This document shows, one piece after another, positions 47,513-60,844 of a stretch of DNA of 64,000 bases (position 1 is its first letter; every line of letters starts with the position of its first letter). The translations under genes were made by a program, and so were the position numbers. This stretch comes from Cannabis sativa (lineage: Eukaryota; Streptophyta; Magnoliopsida; Rosales; Cannabaceae), in contig NC_083604.1 in assembly GCF_029168945.1 (NCBI RefSeq), positions 62,388,211 to 62,452,210 on the forward strand, read 5' to 3'. The notes beneath the pieces are model-generated. The model had not been told where the DNA came from, searched no databases, and saw only the letters and a program-made list of their open reading frames with translations.

Positions 47513-50500
47513 ACTGGCCTCAGAGCCATGGTAATTGATTTACTTGTAAGAAATTTGGACTTTAAAACGATTGTTTGTATGTTCTTTGGATGGTATCATG
47601 TTGTATTGAGTGTTATTTGATGATTGATTGATGTTTGTGAAATTTTCGTGAAAAATAATTGCGATTTAATCTCTGGAATTATTTTTATTAGATAGTATGG
47701 AAAAAATTAAGCAAGTTAGCCTTTTACAGAACTTAATTTGGATTTTATTTGAATTAGTTATGATTTTTTGAAGATTTGAAAAAATCGGGCTGTGCTGATT
47801 TTTTCCTGCGATCGCAAATCTGTCCGTACAGTTTCGATTTTTTTTATTTTTCTTCGATTTTTCATGCTTTTTCATGGAATTAACTTCCAATTTTTTGTAT
47901 AGTTTTGTATTTATACTATTACTATTCCTAATTCAATTCTAATTATCATTTTGAATTAATTTAATATTTTTTAAATTTAATTCAAGATATTAGTGTAATT
48001 TGAATTTGAATAGAATTAGTATCTATCTTCTTGCTTAAAAATCTATCTTATTTCTAAATTTGATTATATCTTATTTTTTTAAATTTAAGGTCAGATTTTA
48101 TAAGATATTTATAAAATCTTTTAAGATATTTTTATTATATCTTATCTTTTAAGATATTTTTTTAAAAAATTAAATCTTTTTAGATATTTTGACCTTATTT
48201 AAATTTAAAATAAGATATTTATAATCAAATTTTAAATAGATGTAAGATATTTTGCTAACTTTTAAATTTTGTTATTTTATTTATTTAAATTAAATTTAAA
48301 ATCTGAAAAGATATTTCATTTATCTTTTCTAATTTTTATTTTATTTTTATTTTTAAAATAACATTTAATTTTTAAAAGTAGTTAGCAAATTTTGAAATGA
48401 TATTTAGGTTGGTTGAAACCTAATTTTTCAAAAAAAAAAGTAGGTTTAATTTTAAATATTTTTTTTTTAAATTTCGAAATTTAAATTTTATTTCCGAAAT
48501 TAAATTTTTTTAAAAAAATTTATTTTATTTTTCGAATATTAAAATATTTTTTAATTATTTATTTTTCGAAATTATTTATTTAAAATTAAATAAATCCTAC
48601 TTCCAACTATCCAGCTAACCTTGTTGCAGGAGTATGTGGTTTTAGCTTGTATGTAAGTTTTTAAAACCTATTACTACTTGATTGCAAATAGCCATGGTTA
48701 CCTTTTGCCAGATTTAATGATCTGATGGCTCCCTTGGTCAAGATAATAATTTGTAACAGGTATATTTACAATCTTCTTTTATCTGTGTATGACCTAGCAA
48801 CATGATAGGACCCATCCTGCCTGTGTGAGCCTATGTGTTTAATTTTATTATAGATGCATATAGGTTAATGTTGCTAAAATAAATTATCATAGTTATTGAT
48901 AGAATTTATTTAGGCCCATTTAGTTTTTGGGCCTATTCAATTAATAACAGTTGTTCTTATTAAGGTTAAATTCCTCTCTTTTGGGCCTTGTGTGAGAGTT
49001 AGGAGTCATAGAAGTGGGTACGACATACTGAACCCAGCACCCCCTCACACAAACCACCCCAATTGTGAAGGCCCATTTGCCTGATTTGAATGACTGTACT
49101 AGGTTAATTACACTAGTTTAACCTAATTAAAATTGATTAGCAATATAATTAATTTCATTTATTTTGAAATTAATTTAGAAAATCATAGTTTAAAGAATTT
49201 TATATTCTAAGGTAAACTATATGTATTTTCTTGTATTTAATTAAATATAGAATTATAACCATCTAGATTCTTTCTGGAACTTAATTTAAATTTTTCATTA
49301 AATATTCCTATTTAAGTTGATATTTAGTTATCTTCAACTAACCAACTTAAATCTGAATATCTTTTGAATTCAAAATTTCAAAATTAAGTTGAGGAATTTT
49401 AGGCATTGGTTATTAAGATTCTTTAGATATTTTTTAAGTTAATATCTTTTCAAATATTAACTTAAAATGGAATATTTTCAAATTAAGGGGTTACAACTTA
49501 ATTTTTGATATTTAATTAAATTTAAATTTGAAAAATATTTAAGTTCTAGATTTTTTCTAATACAACTTAAATTAGATATTTTTTTCAAATTTTGTGGAAA
49601 ACATACTTAGTCAAATAAGATATTTTCTAGATAGTTATTTCTAGACTACTTATTATTTCTAATATTAAATAGGAAAATATTATAAATTGTGAAATTAATT
49701 ATTTAATTAATTTGGTACAATTTATTTTAAGTATATTTTTCCTAGTATTAAACTAGAAATTAATAATTAAGCCTTCTCTACACTTAATTATTTATTTCTT
49801 GAATTTAATACATTTAATTAATTTGAAAATTAAATATCTAAGTTTATTTTTATCATCATACTTAAATATTTCTTTTTCATGACATTTAATTAAATAGAAA
49901 ATTATTTTTAGTTGAAATTTATTTTTTCAGCTAAATTTAAATAATTTTCAAAATATATATATATTTTTTATTTTATTAATCAATTTTCGAAATTGCATTT
50001 CTTAAATGCTAGAATTTCGAATTTTATCTTGAAAAATAGATTAAGTTGTAAATTAATTATTTATTTTAATTAATTCTTGGATTAACTTAAATCAATGATT
50101 TTTTCATTTATTGATTAATTTAAAATAAATTAAATTAAAGTATATTATTAGAAATTGAATTAATTAGTCAAAGGAAAATCTAGATATATGATATTTTTGC
50201 TTGAAGTATTTTTCTAGTGTATTTAATTAAATAGAAAATTAATATTTAAGTTGATTTTCATCATCATACTTAAATATTTGAAATTTTTCTTATATATTTA
50301 ATTGAATAGGAAAATTATATTTTTTGTTGTAAATGAATTTTATTAATTAATTTTGGGCCAACATTAAATTAGAATAATTTTTCCAGGATTTATTTTTTAT
50401 TTTAATATGCATTTTTCGAAAATTGTATTCTTATATACTTTAATTTTTTGAAATGCAATATATATTTATAGAAAATTAAATTTGAGTTGTAAATTAATTT

Positions 50501-50586
50501 AAATTAATTTTGTAACAACTTAAATTGAATATTTTTCTAAATATTTATTGGAAATTATTACTAAGATGGAAATAATTCATGTTATT
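47513..50586 (+). other. Leader of the plus-strand B-type element
   Basis: AT-rich, no gene. It is A-like up to about 49580, with the GGCCCA block at 48890-49110. It then follows the B-type leader (complement of about 39540-40500). A2 is inserted at 50586. Confidence 0.8.
48890..49110 (+). repeat. Conserved GGCCCA-rich leader block (outer element copy)
   Basis: Same order of motifs as 19640-19870: the TAGGCCCA/TGGGCCTA hairpin, TTGGGCCTTGTGTGAGAG and AAGGCCCATTTGC. Confidence 0.75.
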
Positions 50587-52478
50587 TGTTAGGTTTTATG
50601 CCCTAAATAAAACTCCATTTCAATGTAATCTATTTTATTCAACATCAATAAAGAAACAAAAGTATTTTTCATTCATTTGTGTATGTTTTGGCTCACTTTA
50701 TCAATTGATTGTCTAATTGATTTATAAATTCATCTTAAACCCTTTTCACATACTTGATCATGTTTATTGTGCTGTCATCACATTGGAAAGTAAACATGAC
50801 TATGTGAATAAAGTTTCCTAGATTTATCAGACACAGGGTTTTACTGATATGATAATCTACAACAAGAGTTTACTTGTATTTGGAGAAATACTATGTTCTT
50901 TCCAGAACATTGGTTAAAGTAAAGCTCAGGTTGGATGCATGGAGTATGCATCGGAAGGGACCGATATTGAACTTTGAATTAGATTTAATTAAAGTTACCG
51001 TAAAATCTATTCAAGTCAATATCGCCAAGTTGATCCTAGATCAAATGATCTTAATCCTGTTATGATTAGGCTCAATCTTGAAAGGCTATTCGTGTTCTTT
51101 GATTTGTTAGTTAAGCCTACTTTTAGGTCAGGGTGATACGTACATTTTGGGAACACGGTAGTGCAATTGAGTGGGAGCGCTAGCATAAACATGGAATCTA
51201 TAGCTTCTATCTGGCAAATAGTAAGCAAAGGATGATTTCCTTCGAGCTTGGCCAAACGAAAATAAATGGTGGAGATCTCATTTCACATAAGCTGAAATAT
51301 CATTTATACGGGGTCAAGTGTTTTAAGGATAAAATACATGGTAGGGTGTTACGGTAATTTAATCCCTTTACTATGTAGATCATTCATATAGAGGATCATT
51401 GATCAAATTAGGATTATAACAATGGATAACTAATGATGTGTCTATATGGTGGAACATATAGAGCATTCTATATACTGAGAGTGCAATTCTAAGTTCTATG
51501 CGTGGATTCAACGAAGAATTAATAAGTTAGTGAATTTTAGTGCTAAATTCTTGATCTACTTATTGGAAGCTCAGTTATATAGACCCATGGTCCCCCCACT
51601 AGTTGAGATAATATTGTTTGTAAGACTCGTGTAATTGGTTTTGATTAATCAATTATAATTCACAAATTAGACTATGTCTATTTGTGAAATTTTCACTAAG
51701 TAAGGGCGAAATTGTAAAGAAAGAGTTAACAGGGGCATATTTGTTAATTATGATACTTTGTATGGTGCAATTAATAAATATGATAAATGACAATATTATT
51801 TAATAATTATTTATAGTTATTAAATAGTTAGGATTGGCATTTAAATGATTGAATTAGGAAATTGGTATTTTTGAGAAAATCAGATACAAAAGTGGTAAAA
51901 TTGCAAAATTGCAAAAATCAAGGCCCAGTCCACCTAGCCTAGGGCCGGCCACTTATGTTATCTTTTTTAAATGATTTTTTCATTATTTTAATGCCATATA
52001 ATTCAAATCAAACCCTAGAGGAATGCTATAAATAGATAGTGAAGGCTTCAGGAAATTTACACTTTCTGAATCAGAAAAAACCTGAGCCTCCACTCTCTTC
52101 TCTAGCCGCCACTCTCTCTCTCTTTTCTTCCTCAATATTTCGAACCTCTCTTAGTGATTAGAGTAGTGCCCACACACATCAAGCAATACCTCAATCATAG
52201 TGAGGAAGATTGTGAAGAAAGATCAACAACAAAGGAGATTCAGCATCAAGGATTCGGAAGAAGATCCGTGGTTCAGATCTTGATAATACTCTGCTACAGA
52301 AAGGAATCAAGGGCTAGAGATCTGAACGGAAGGAGTCATTATAATTCCGCTGCACCCAATGTAAGGTTTCTTAAACTTTATATGTGTTTAATTTATCGTT
52401 TTTAGAAAGTTCATATTTAGGATGTTAATAAACATACTTGTGAGTAGATCTAAGATCCTGGTAAAATAATATCCAACA
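50587..52478 (+). repeat. 5' LTR of copia A2 (1,892 bp)
   Basis: TATA box TATAAATA at 52027-52034. Ends AATATCCAACA and is followed by the primer site TGGCCTCAGAGCCATGG at 52481-52497. Confidence 0.95.
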
Positions 52479-53039
52479 ACTGGCCTCAGAGCCATGGTAA
52501 TTGATTTACTTACATGAAATTTGGACTTTAAAACGATTGTTTGTATGTTCTTTGGATGGTATCATGTTGTATTGAGTGTTATTTGATGAATGATTGATGT
52601 TTGTGAAATTTTCGTGATAAATAATTGTGATTTAGATTCTGTAATTATTTTTATTGGATAGTATGGAAAAAATTAAGCAAGTTAGCCTTTTACAGAACTC
52701 AATTTGGATTTTATTTGAATTAGTTATGATTTTTTGAAGATTTGACAAAATCGGAAATTTGTCTTGATATTTTCTGCGATCGCAGAACTGTCCGTACAGT
52801 TTCGGTTTTTTTCCCTTTTCTTCAATTTTTCATACCTTTTCATGGAATTAACTTCCAAATTTTTGTATGGTTTTGTATATATACTAATACTATTCCTAAT
52901 TCAATTCTAATTATCATTTTGAATTAATTTAATTTTTTTTTAAATTAATTCAAGATATTAGTGTAATTTGAATTCGAATAGAATTAGTAATTATCTTTTT
53001 GCTTAAAAACCTATCTTATTTTTAAATTTGATTATATTT

Positions 53040-53240
53040 TTTTAAATTTAAGGTCAGATTTTTTAGATATTTATAATATCTTTTAAGATATTTATAATAT
53101 CTTTTAAGATATTTTTAAAAATATTTTTTTAAGATATTTATAAAATCTTTTAAGATATTTTAAAAATATCTTATCTTTTAAGATATTTAAAAATATCTTA
53201 TCTTTTAAGATTTTTTTTTAAAATCTTTTTAGATATTTTG
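53040..53240 (+). repeat. Low-complexity array of TTTTAAGATATTTATAA-like units
   Basis: About eight partly palindromic units based on TTTTAAGATATTT. A shorter version is at 48090-48200; A1 has almost none of it. Confidence 0.7.
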
Positions 53241-53749
53241 ACCTTATTTAAAATAAGATATTTATAATCATGTAATTTTAAATAGATATAAGATAAAAAG
53301 TAGGTTTAATTTTAAATTTTTTTTAAATTTTCGAAATTTATTTTTTTTAATTCCGAAATTATTTTTTTTAAATATTAATTTTTTTTATTTAATTATTTAT
53401 TTATTCGAAATTTATTTAAATAAAAAAAAAATTAAATAAATCCTACTTCCAACTATCCAGCTAACCCTGTTGCAGGAGTATGTGTTTTAACTTATGTGTA
53501 AGTTTTCAAAACCTATTATTACTTGATTGCAAATAGCCATGGTTACCTTTTGCCAGATCTAATGATCTGATGGCTCCCTTGGTCAAGATAATAATTTGTA
53601 ACAGGTATAATTTACAATCTTCTTTCATCTGTGTATAACCTAGCAACATGATAGGACCCATCCAAAGTGTGCCTGTGTGAGCCTATGTGTTTAATTTTAT
53701 TGTAGATGCATATAGGTTAATGTTGCTAAAATAAATTATCATAGTTCTT

Positions 53750-53985
53750 GATAGGGTTTATTTAGGCCCATTTAGCTTTTTGGGCCTATTCAATTAATAA
53801 CAGTTGTTCTTATTAAGGTTAAATTCCTCTCTTTTGGGCCTTGTGTGAGAGTTGGGAGCCATAGAAGTGGGTACGACATACTGAACCTAGCACCCCCTCA
53901 CACAAACTACCCCAATTGTGAAGGCCCATTTGCCTGATTTGAATGACTGTACTAGGTTAATTACACTAGTTTAACCTAATTAAAA
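53750..53985 (+). repeat. Conserved GGCCCA-rich leader block (A2 copy)
   Basis: Matches 19640-19870: TAGGCCCA...TGGGCCTA, TTGGGCCTTGTGTGAGAG, GTGGGTACGACATACTGAAC and AAGGCCCATTTGC. Confidence 0.75.
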
Positions 53986-54779
53986 TTGAATTAGCAACAT
54001 AATTAATTTCATTCATTTTGAAATTAATTTAGAAAATCATAGTTTAAAGAATTTAATATTCTAAGCTAAACTATATGTATTTTCTTGTATTTAATTAAAT
54101 ATGAATTATAACCATCTAGATTCTTTCTGGAACTTATTTTAAATTTTTCATTAAATATTCCTATTTAAGTTGATATTTAGTTATCCATAACTAACCAACT
54201 TAAATCTGAATATCTTTTGAATTCAAAATTTTAAAATTAAGTTGAGGAATTTTAGGAATTGGTTATTAAGATTCTTTAGATATTTTTTAAGTTGATATTT
54301 TTCAAATATTAACTTAAAATGGAATATCTTAGATAATTTTAGGTTAATATCTTTTTTGAATATTAACTTAAAATATCTACAAAATTAAGTGGTTACAACT
54401 TAATTTTGAATTTAATTAAATCTGATTTGAAAGATATTTAAGTTGATTTTTTAGATTCTTTCTAAAACAACTTAAACAAGATATTTTCAAATTTGTTCCA
54501 TTTAAAATTCAAATTATTTTTTGAATTTAATTAATAATTGAAAATTAATTAAAGTTGATTTTTTATTTAAATCAATTTTGATTTTTAATTTTTCATTATT
54601 ATATTATGGAACTTATTCGATATTTATTTGAATTTATTTTTCAAATTTAAATAATAATTGAAAATTAATTAAAGTTGATTTTATTTAAACCAACTTTAGT
54701 TTGTAATTTTTCATTATTATAATATCGAATTTATATGATTATACAAAATACATATATTATTTTTTAAATAATGAGCTTT

Positions 54780-55140
54780 TAATCAAGAGACATTCGATCT
54801 CCATTGTGGGTTTTACACCGCGTTTGTTTTAGTGAGTAATCCTCCCTAATGGAGGAACGTTCATTAGCAATTTCGCACCGTTTAACCTCGCATGATAAGT
54901 AGTTTGTAAGTGTTTTGTATGGTATAGATCACCCTAATGGTGGCGACCATACTTGACTTGCAAGTTATGAAACAATGGTGGAAGCTCATAAGATAGAATT
55001 GCCTTGACTCTCGCCTAAACGGGACAACGCTAAATTCCAATCTTGATCGAATAAAAGGCTGCTAGAATGGTTATCATTTTAGATGAGCTGACAACTCTAT
55101 TCAATAAATGATGCTTTGACTCTCGCCTAAACGGGACACT
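54780..55140 (+). repeat. Structured leader module (A2 copy): two CTAAT-loop hairpins and two CTCTCGCC motifs
   Basis: Hairpins CCTCC-CTAAT-GGAGG (54841-54855) and CACC-CTAAT-GGTG (54930-54942). CTCTCGCCTAAACGGGACA occurs exactly twice (55008-55026 and 55120-55138). The same set recurs at 61015-61380 and, in reverse, at 39000-39330. Confidence 0.8.
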
Positions 55141-55289
55141 GTATTAGTTTGTTGAAATACCTTGGAAAATAAACTATGTTAGATTTAGTATTTCTATAAC
55201 ATATGTCATTACTTGTTATTTTCTAAATTGTGTATGAATTTATGAGCCAAAACCTTACTTCTGTTTTATTGATGTGTTGTAGTGTCATT

Positions 55290-58200
55290 ATGAATAATCC
55301 ACCCCCCGATCCTCTCTTAGTTACTATCTTAGCAAAAGAACTCTATAGTGTGAAAATGCATCCTGGTAGTTGCATTAACTCGCACCTGTTGATGATGAAT
55401 CTGAAGTTCCAAAAGGCAAATCTACTAGGAATTGATTTATCAAGAGAACAATGGGTCCAACTTATCCTTAATAGTCTTCCTCCGGAGTATAATGATTTTG
55501 TTATCTCTTATATGATCAACAATTCTAACTCCTCCGACATGGACAAGCTCGAAACAGAATTACGAGCCCATGAACGGAACTTGATTGCAATGGGTCCCCC
55601 TGGGTTTGCAATCAATAATCAAAGGAAAAGGACTAGGTATGAAGGATCTAGCAAAACTGCTTCTTCAAGTACAATTATCAGACATAATCTTCTATGTTCG
55701 AATTGTAATGGAAAGGGTCATCATGAAGAATGATGTCCCAGGCCTCTAAACAATTCAAACGAAGGTAATGCTTTTGTCTTTGAATCATGTGTTTTAGAGA
55801 ACGACAAATCCATCTGGATTGTTGATTCTGGGTCTACTAACCATGTATGTTCTTCACTGCAGTTGCTTGAAACTTGGGAAAATCTACTTCCAGGAGAGTT
55901 ACAGCTTAAAGTTGGCAATGGCGAATTAGTATCGGTCAAAGCTAGAGGAAAAGCCCGCATCAAGTTTCAACAAAGATTTTTAATTTTAGAAAATGTTTTA
56001 TTTATTCCAAACTTTAGTAGAAACTTGATTAGTGTCTCATGTTTGCAAACACAATCTTATATATTGAATTTTTCGAGTACAAATTGTTCAATTTCTCGTA
56101 ATGGATTTCAAATATGTGTTGCTATAATGGAACAAGGGCTTTATGTTTTAAGACCGAGTACTCAAATCTCACTAAATAGTGAACTTTTCAGTGTAGCTAG
56201 ACCTAGAAACCTAAAAAGAAAAGAGATTGATAATGATGATCAAACTTATCTATGGCATTTACGTTTAGGTCATATAGGCTTTGATAGACTCAATAGGCTC
56301 ACCAAAGACGGTCCATTGAAAAATGTCGTCCTAGGTGAACTGCCAGTATGCGAGTCCTGCCTAGAAGGAAAAATGACTAAACTTTCTTTCTCTGCAAAGG
56401 GAGAGCGTGCCAAAATCCCCCTAGGGTTAGTGCATTCGATGTCTGCGGACCTTTATATGTCAAAGCCCGAGGTGGTTATGAGTATTTTGTCACTTTCATT
56501 GACGATTTCTCTAGATATAGTTTTCTTTACCTAATGCAAAAGAAATCTGAAACGTTTGAAAAGTTTCAAGAATTTCATGCTTTGGCCCAAAACCAATTAG
56601 GTAAATCATTAAAGATCTTGCGAGCGATAGGGGTGGAGAATATATGGATATGCGGTTCAAAGATCATTTAATTGAACTTGGAATTGAATCCAAATACAAC
56701 GCCCAGCTACTCCACAACAAAATGGAGTTGCGAAGAAGAAATCGCACTCTTTTGGAAATGGTTAGGTCTATGCTTTGAGTTATTCAACTCTGTCTACGTC
56801 CGTCTGGGGATATGCTATACAGATGGCAAATGACATTTTAAATGTTGTTCCATCTAAAGCGGTCCACTAAGACACCCGTCGAACTTTGGAATGGTCGAAC
56901 ACCTAGTTTGCGCCATTAGAGAATTTGGGGGTGCCCTGCTCATGTCTTAAGAAAGAAAGAAGGCAAACTTGAATCACGTACCGAAGTATGCATGTTTGTT
57001 GGAAATTCTAAAGAGACTAGGGGTGGACTATTTTATAGTCACAAGGATAATAAAGTGTTTGTTTCTACAAATGCTACTTTCCTTGAAGAGAACTATATTA
57101 AAGACTACAAACCGAAAAGTAAAGTTGTTCTAGAGGAATTGCTATCAGATATAAGTCCTTCCAATGTTCCGTCCTCTTCCACTCGTGAAGAAGACGATCC
57201 CACTCCCTCAGTTGAACAAACTGAGAAATCTACTACTAAAGTTTCTGTTCAGAAGACAACCATACCTCGTCGTAGTGGGAGAGTTTCAACAAAACCTGCT
57301 CGTTATGGCTTGGATGGTGAAATCAATATGGTCGTAGGTGACGGTATTGATGACGATCCATTAACCTATAAACAGGCAATGTCTAGTCCGCAACGGAAAC
57401 GATGGTCAGCCGGAATGGATTCAGAAATGGATTCCATGAAAAAGAACAAAGTCTGGGAATATGTAGACGCACCTGACGACTATCATCCGATAGGATGCAA
57501 GTGGGTTTACAAGAAGAAAAGAGGAGCTGGAGGCGAAGTCGAAACTTTCAAAGCTAGACTTGTAGCCAAGGGTTATACCCAAAGAGAAGGCGTGGACTAT
57601 GAGGAAACTTTTAGTCCTGTTGCCATGCTCAAATCCATCCGAATTCTTCTCTCCATAGCTGCTTGCTTTCGATTATGAAATGCGGCAAATGGATGTCAAG
57701 ACTGCCTTCCTTAATGGGGTACTTGAAGAAACCATCTATATGGAGCAACCAGAAGGTTATGTTCTTCCTGGGCAAGAAAAGAAAGTTTGCAAGTTAAACA
57801 GGTCTATCTATGGACTTAAGCAAGCTTCTCGCTCATGGAACAAGAGGTTTGATGAAATCATCAAAACCTACGGCTTTCTTCAGAATGAAGATGAACCTTG
57901 TGTTTACCAACTCAAGGAAGACCAAATAGTAGTATTCCTGGTCCTTTATGTTGATGACATTTTGATCATTGGAAACAATGTCAAGAAAATGACTCACATT
58001 AAGGAATGGCTCAACACTCAATTCGATATGAAAGATTTGGGTGAAGCAGCCTATGTTCTTGGTATTCAGATTATAAGAAACCGGAAGAACAGATCTCTTG
58101 CTCTCTCTCAAACGACCTACATAGACAAAGTCTTAGAGAGATTCTCCATGAGCAACACCAATGGGGCAAACATGCCTTCTAGATATGGTATTCGTCTATC

Positions 58201-58925
58201 TAAGGAACAGTCACCGACTGATCCTCAAGAGATAGAGGACATGGCGAAAATTCCCTATGCCTCTGCAGTTGGAAGTCTAATGTATGCAATGTTATGCACT
58301 AGACACGACATACGTTATGTTGTTGGAATCGTGAGCGGTATCGGTCTAATCCGGGACAAGAACATTGGAATGCGATTAAGTATATTACGAAATACTTAAA
58401 GAGTACAAGGAATCTTGTGTTAGTCTACAAGGGTGGTGCTTTAAATCCCATAGGCTACACTGATTCAGATTTCCGAGCAAGTCTTGAAGACGGGAAATCA
58501 ACATACGGGATGGTGTTTACTCTTGGGGGTGGAGCAGTGGTTTGGAGAAGTGCTAAACAAACCGCAATATCGGACTCAACTATGGAAGCTGAATACATAG
58601 CGACGGCCAGAAGGCTGCAAAAGAACTTGTCTGCCTAAGAAAGTTCTTCACCAGCATAGGAGTTGTTCCTGGAATGGAAAAGCCTCTGGTACTACTCTGT
58701 GATAACAATGGAGCAATAGCAAACAGCAAAGAACCTCGAAGCCACAAGAGAAGCAAACACATTGAAAGGAAGTATCACATTATCAGAGAATACGTGGCAA
58801 GAGGGGACGTACTAGTTGAGAAAGTTGACACAGAGGACAACCTAGCTGATCCATTTACCAAAGTCTTGGCCGTGATAGCCTTTGAAAAGCACCGTCAGAA
58901 CTTAGGATTAATTGATATGTACTAA
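55290..58925 (+). pseudogene. Copia A2 gag-pol, broken by many frame changes
   Basis: Gag starts at MNNPPPDPL and has a UBN2-type core (SREQWVQLILNSLPPEYNDF) and a zinc knuckle CSNCNGKGHHEE. A TGA at 55731-55733 replaces the residue just before its last Cys. In the same frame come protease (WIVDSGSTNHVCSS) and the integrase zinc domain (HLRLGHIGF...CESC). Integrase is frameshifted near 56440 and repeatedly up to 56960. The linker and start of RT are open at 56992-57678, then a frame change leads to RT (QMDVKTAFLNG, LYVDDILIIG) at 57680-58399. RNase H is split into three frames (58400-58925: YTDSDFRASL, DSTMEAEYIA, LLCDNNGAIA, SKHIERKYHIIRE). It keeps gag and linker segments that A1 has lost, so the two copies complement each other for reading the family layout. 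Confidence 0.92.
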
Positions 58926-58942
58926 TTAGTTTTATATTAGTG

Positions 58943-58954
58943 CAAGTGGGAGTT
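58943..58954 (+). promoter_or_regulatory. Polypurine tract of copia A2
   Basis: CAAGTGGGAGTT directly before the 3' LTR. Confidence 0.85.
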
Positions 58955-60839
58955 TGTTAGGTTCTATGCCCTAAATAAAACTCCATTTCAATGTAATCTA
59001 TTTTATTCAACATCAATAAAGAAACAGAAGTATTTTTCATTCATTTGTGTATGTTTTGGCTCACTTTATCAATTGATTGTCTAATTGATTTATAAATTCA
59101 TCTTAAACCCTTTTCACATACTTGATCATGTTTATTGTGCTGTCATCACATTGGAAAGTAAACATGACTATGTGAATAAAGTTTCCTAGATTTATCAGAC
59201 ACAAGGTTTTACTGATATGATAATCTACAACAAGAGTTTACTTGTATTTGGAGAAATACTATGTTCTTTCCAGAACATTGGTTAAAGTAAAGCTCAGGTT
59301 GGATGCATGGAGTATGCATCGGAAGGGACCGATATTGAACTTTGAATTAGATTTAATTAAAGTTACCGTAAAATCTATTCAAGTCAATATCGCCAAGTTG
59401 ATCCTAGATCAAATGATCTTAATCCTGTTATGATTAGGCTCAATCTTGAAAGGCTATTCGTGTTCTTTGATTTGTTAGTTAAGCCTACTTTTAGGTCAGG
59501 GTGATACGTACATTTTGGGAACACGGTAGTGCAATTGAGTGGGAGCGCTAGCATAAACATGGAATCTATAGCTTCTATCTGGCAAATAGTAAGCAAAGGA
59601 TGATTTCCTTCGAGCTTGGCCAAACGAAAATAAATGGTGGAGATCTCATTTCACATAAGCTGAAATATCATTTATACGGGGTCAAGTGTTTTAAGGATAA
59701 AATACATGGTAGGGTGTTACAGTAATTTAATCCCTTTACTATGTAGATCATTCATATAGAGGATCATTGATCAAATTAGGATTATAACAATGGATAACTA
59801 ATGATGTGTCTATATGGTGGAACATATAGAGCATTCTATATACTGAGAGTGCAATTCTAAGTTCTATGCGTGGATTCAACGAAGAATTAATAAGTTAGTG
59901 AATTTTAGTGCTAAATTCTTGATCTACTTATTGGAAGCTCAGTTATATAGACCCATGGTCCCCCCACTAGTTGAGATAATATTGTTTGTAAGACTCATGT
60001 AATTGGTTTTGATTAATCAATTATAATTCACAAATTAGACTATGTCTATTTGTGAAATTTTCACTAAGTAAGGGCGAAATTGTAAAGAAAGAGTTAACAG
60101 GGGCATATTTGTTAATTATGATACTTTGTATGGTGCAATTAATAAATATGATAAATGACAATATTATTTAATAATTATTTATAGTTATTAAATAGTTAGG
60201 ATTGGCATTTAAATGATTGAATTAGGAAATTGGCATTTTTGAAAAAATCAGATACAAAAGTGGTAAAATTGCAAAAATCAAGGCCCAGTCCACCTAGCCT
60301 AGGGCCGGCCACTTATGTTATCTTTTTTAAATGATTTTTTCATTATTTTAATGCCATATAATTCAAATCAAACCCTAGAGGAATGCTATAAATAGATAGT
60401 GAAGGCTTCAGGAAAATTACACTTTCTGAATCAGAAAAAACCTGAGCCTCCACTCTCTTCTCTAGCCGCCACTCTCTCTCTCTTTTCTTCCTCAATATTT
60501 CGAACCTCTCTTAGTGATTAGAGTAGTGCCCACACACATCAAGCAATACCTCAATCATAGTGAGGAAGATTGTGAAGAAAGATCAACAGCAAAGGAGATT
60601 CAGCATCAAGGATTCAGAGAAGAAGATCCAGGTTCAGATCTTGATAATACTCTGCTACAGAAAGGAATCAAGGGTTAGAGATCTGAACGGAAGGAGTCAT
60701 TATAATTCCGCTGCACCCAATGTAAGGTTTCTTAAACTTTATATGTGTTTAATTTATCGTTTTTAGAAAGTTCATATTTAGGATGTTAATAAACATACTT
60801 GTGAGTAGATCTAAGATCCTGGTAAAATAATATCCAACA
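58955..60839 (+). repeat. 3' LTR of copia A2 (1,885 bp)
   Basis: Near-identical to 50587-52478. TATA box at 60387-60394; ends TCCAACA, then TSD TTATT. Confidence 0.95.
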
Positions 60840-60844
60840 TTATT

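Larger units (their letters stand above)
52479..55289 (+). other. Long leader of copia A2
   Basis: No gene. It holds an AAGATATTT array (53040-53240), the GGCCCA block (53750-53985), two units of the roughly 120-bp repeat (about 54500-54730) and a hairpin/CTCTCGCC module (54780-55140). Confidence 0.8.
50587..60839 (+). mobile_element. Complete Ty1-copia retrotransposon (copy A2), 10.3 kb, inserted in the B-type leader
   Basis: Near-identical LTRs (50587-52478, 58955-60839) start TGTTAGG and end TCCAACA. The TSD TTATT is perfect (50582-50586 and 60840-60844). Gag, protease, integrase, RT and RNase H are all recognisable but broken. By eye only about a dozen differences and one 9-bp indel separate the two LTRs, so the insertion is young. 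Confidence 0.95.
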
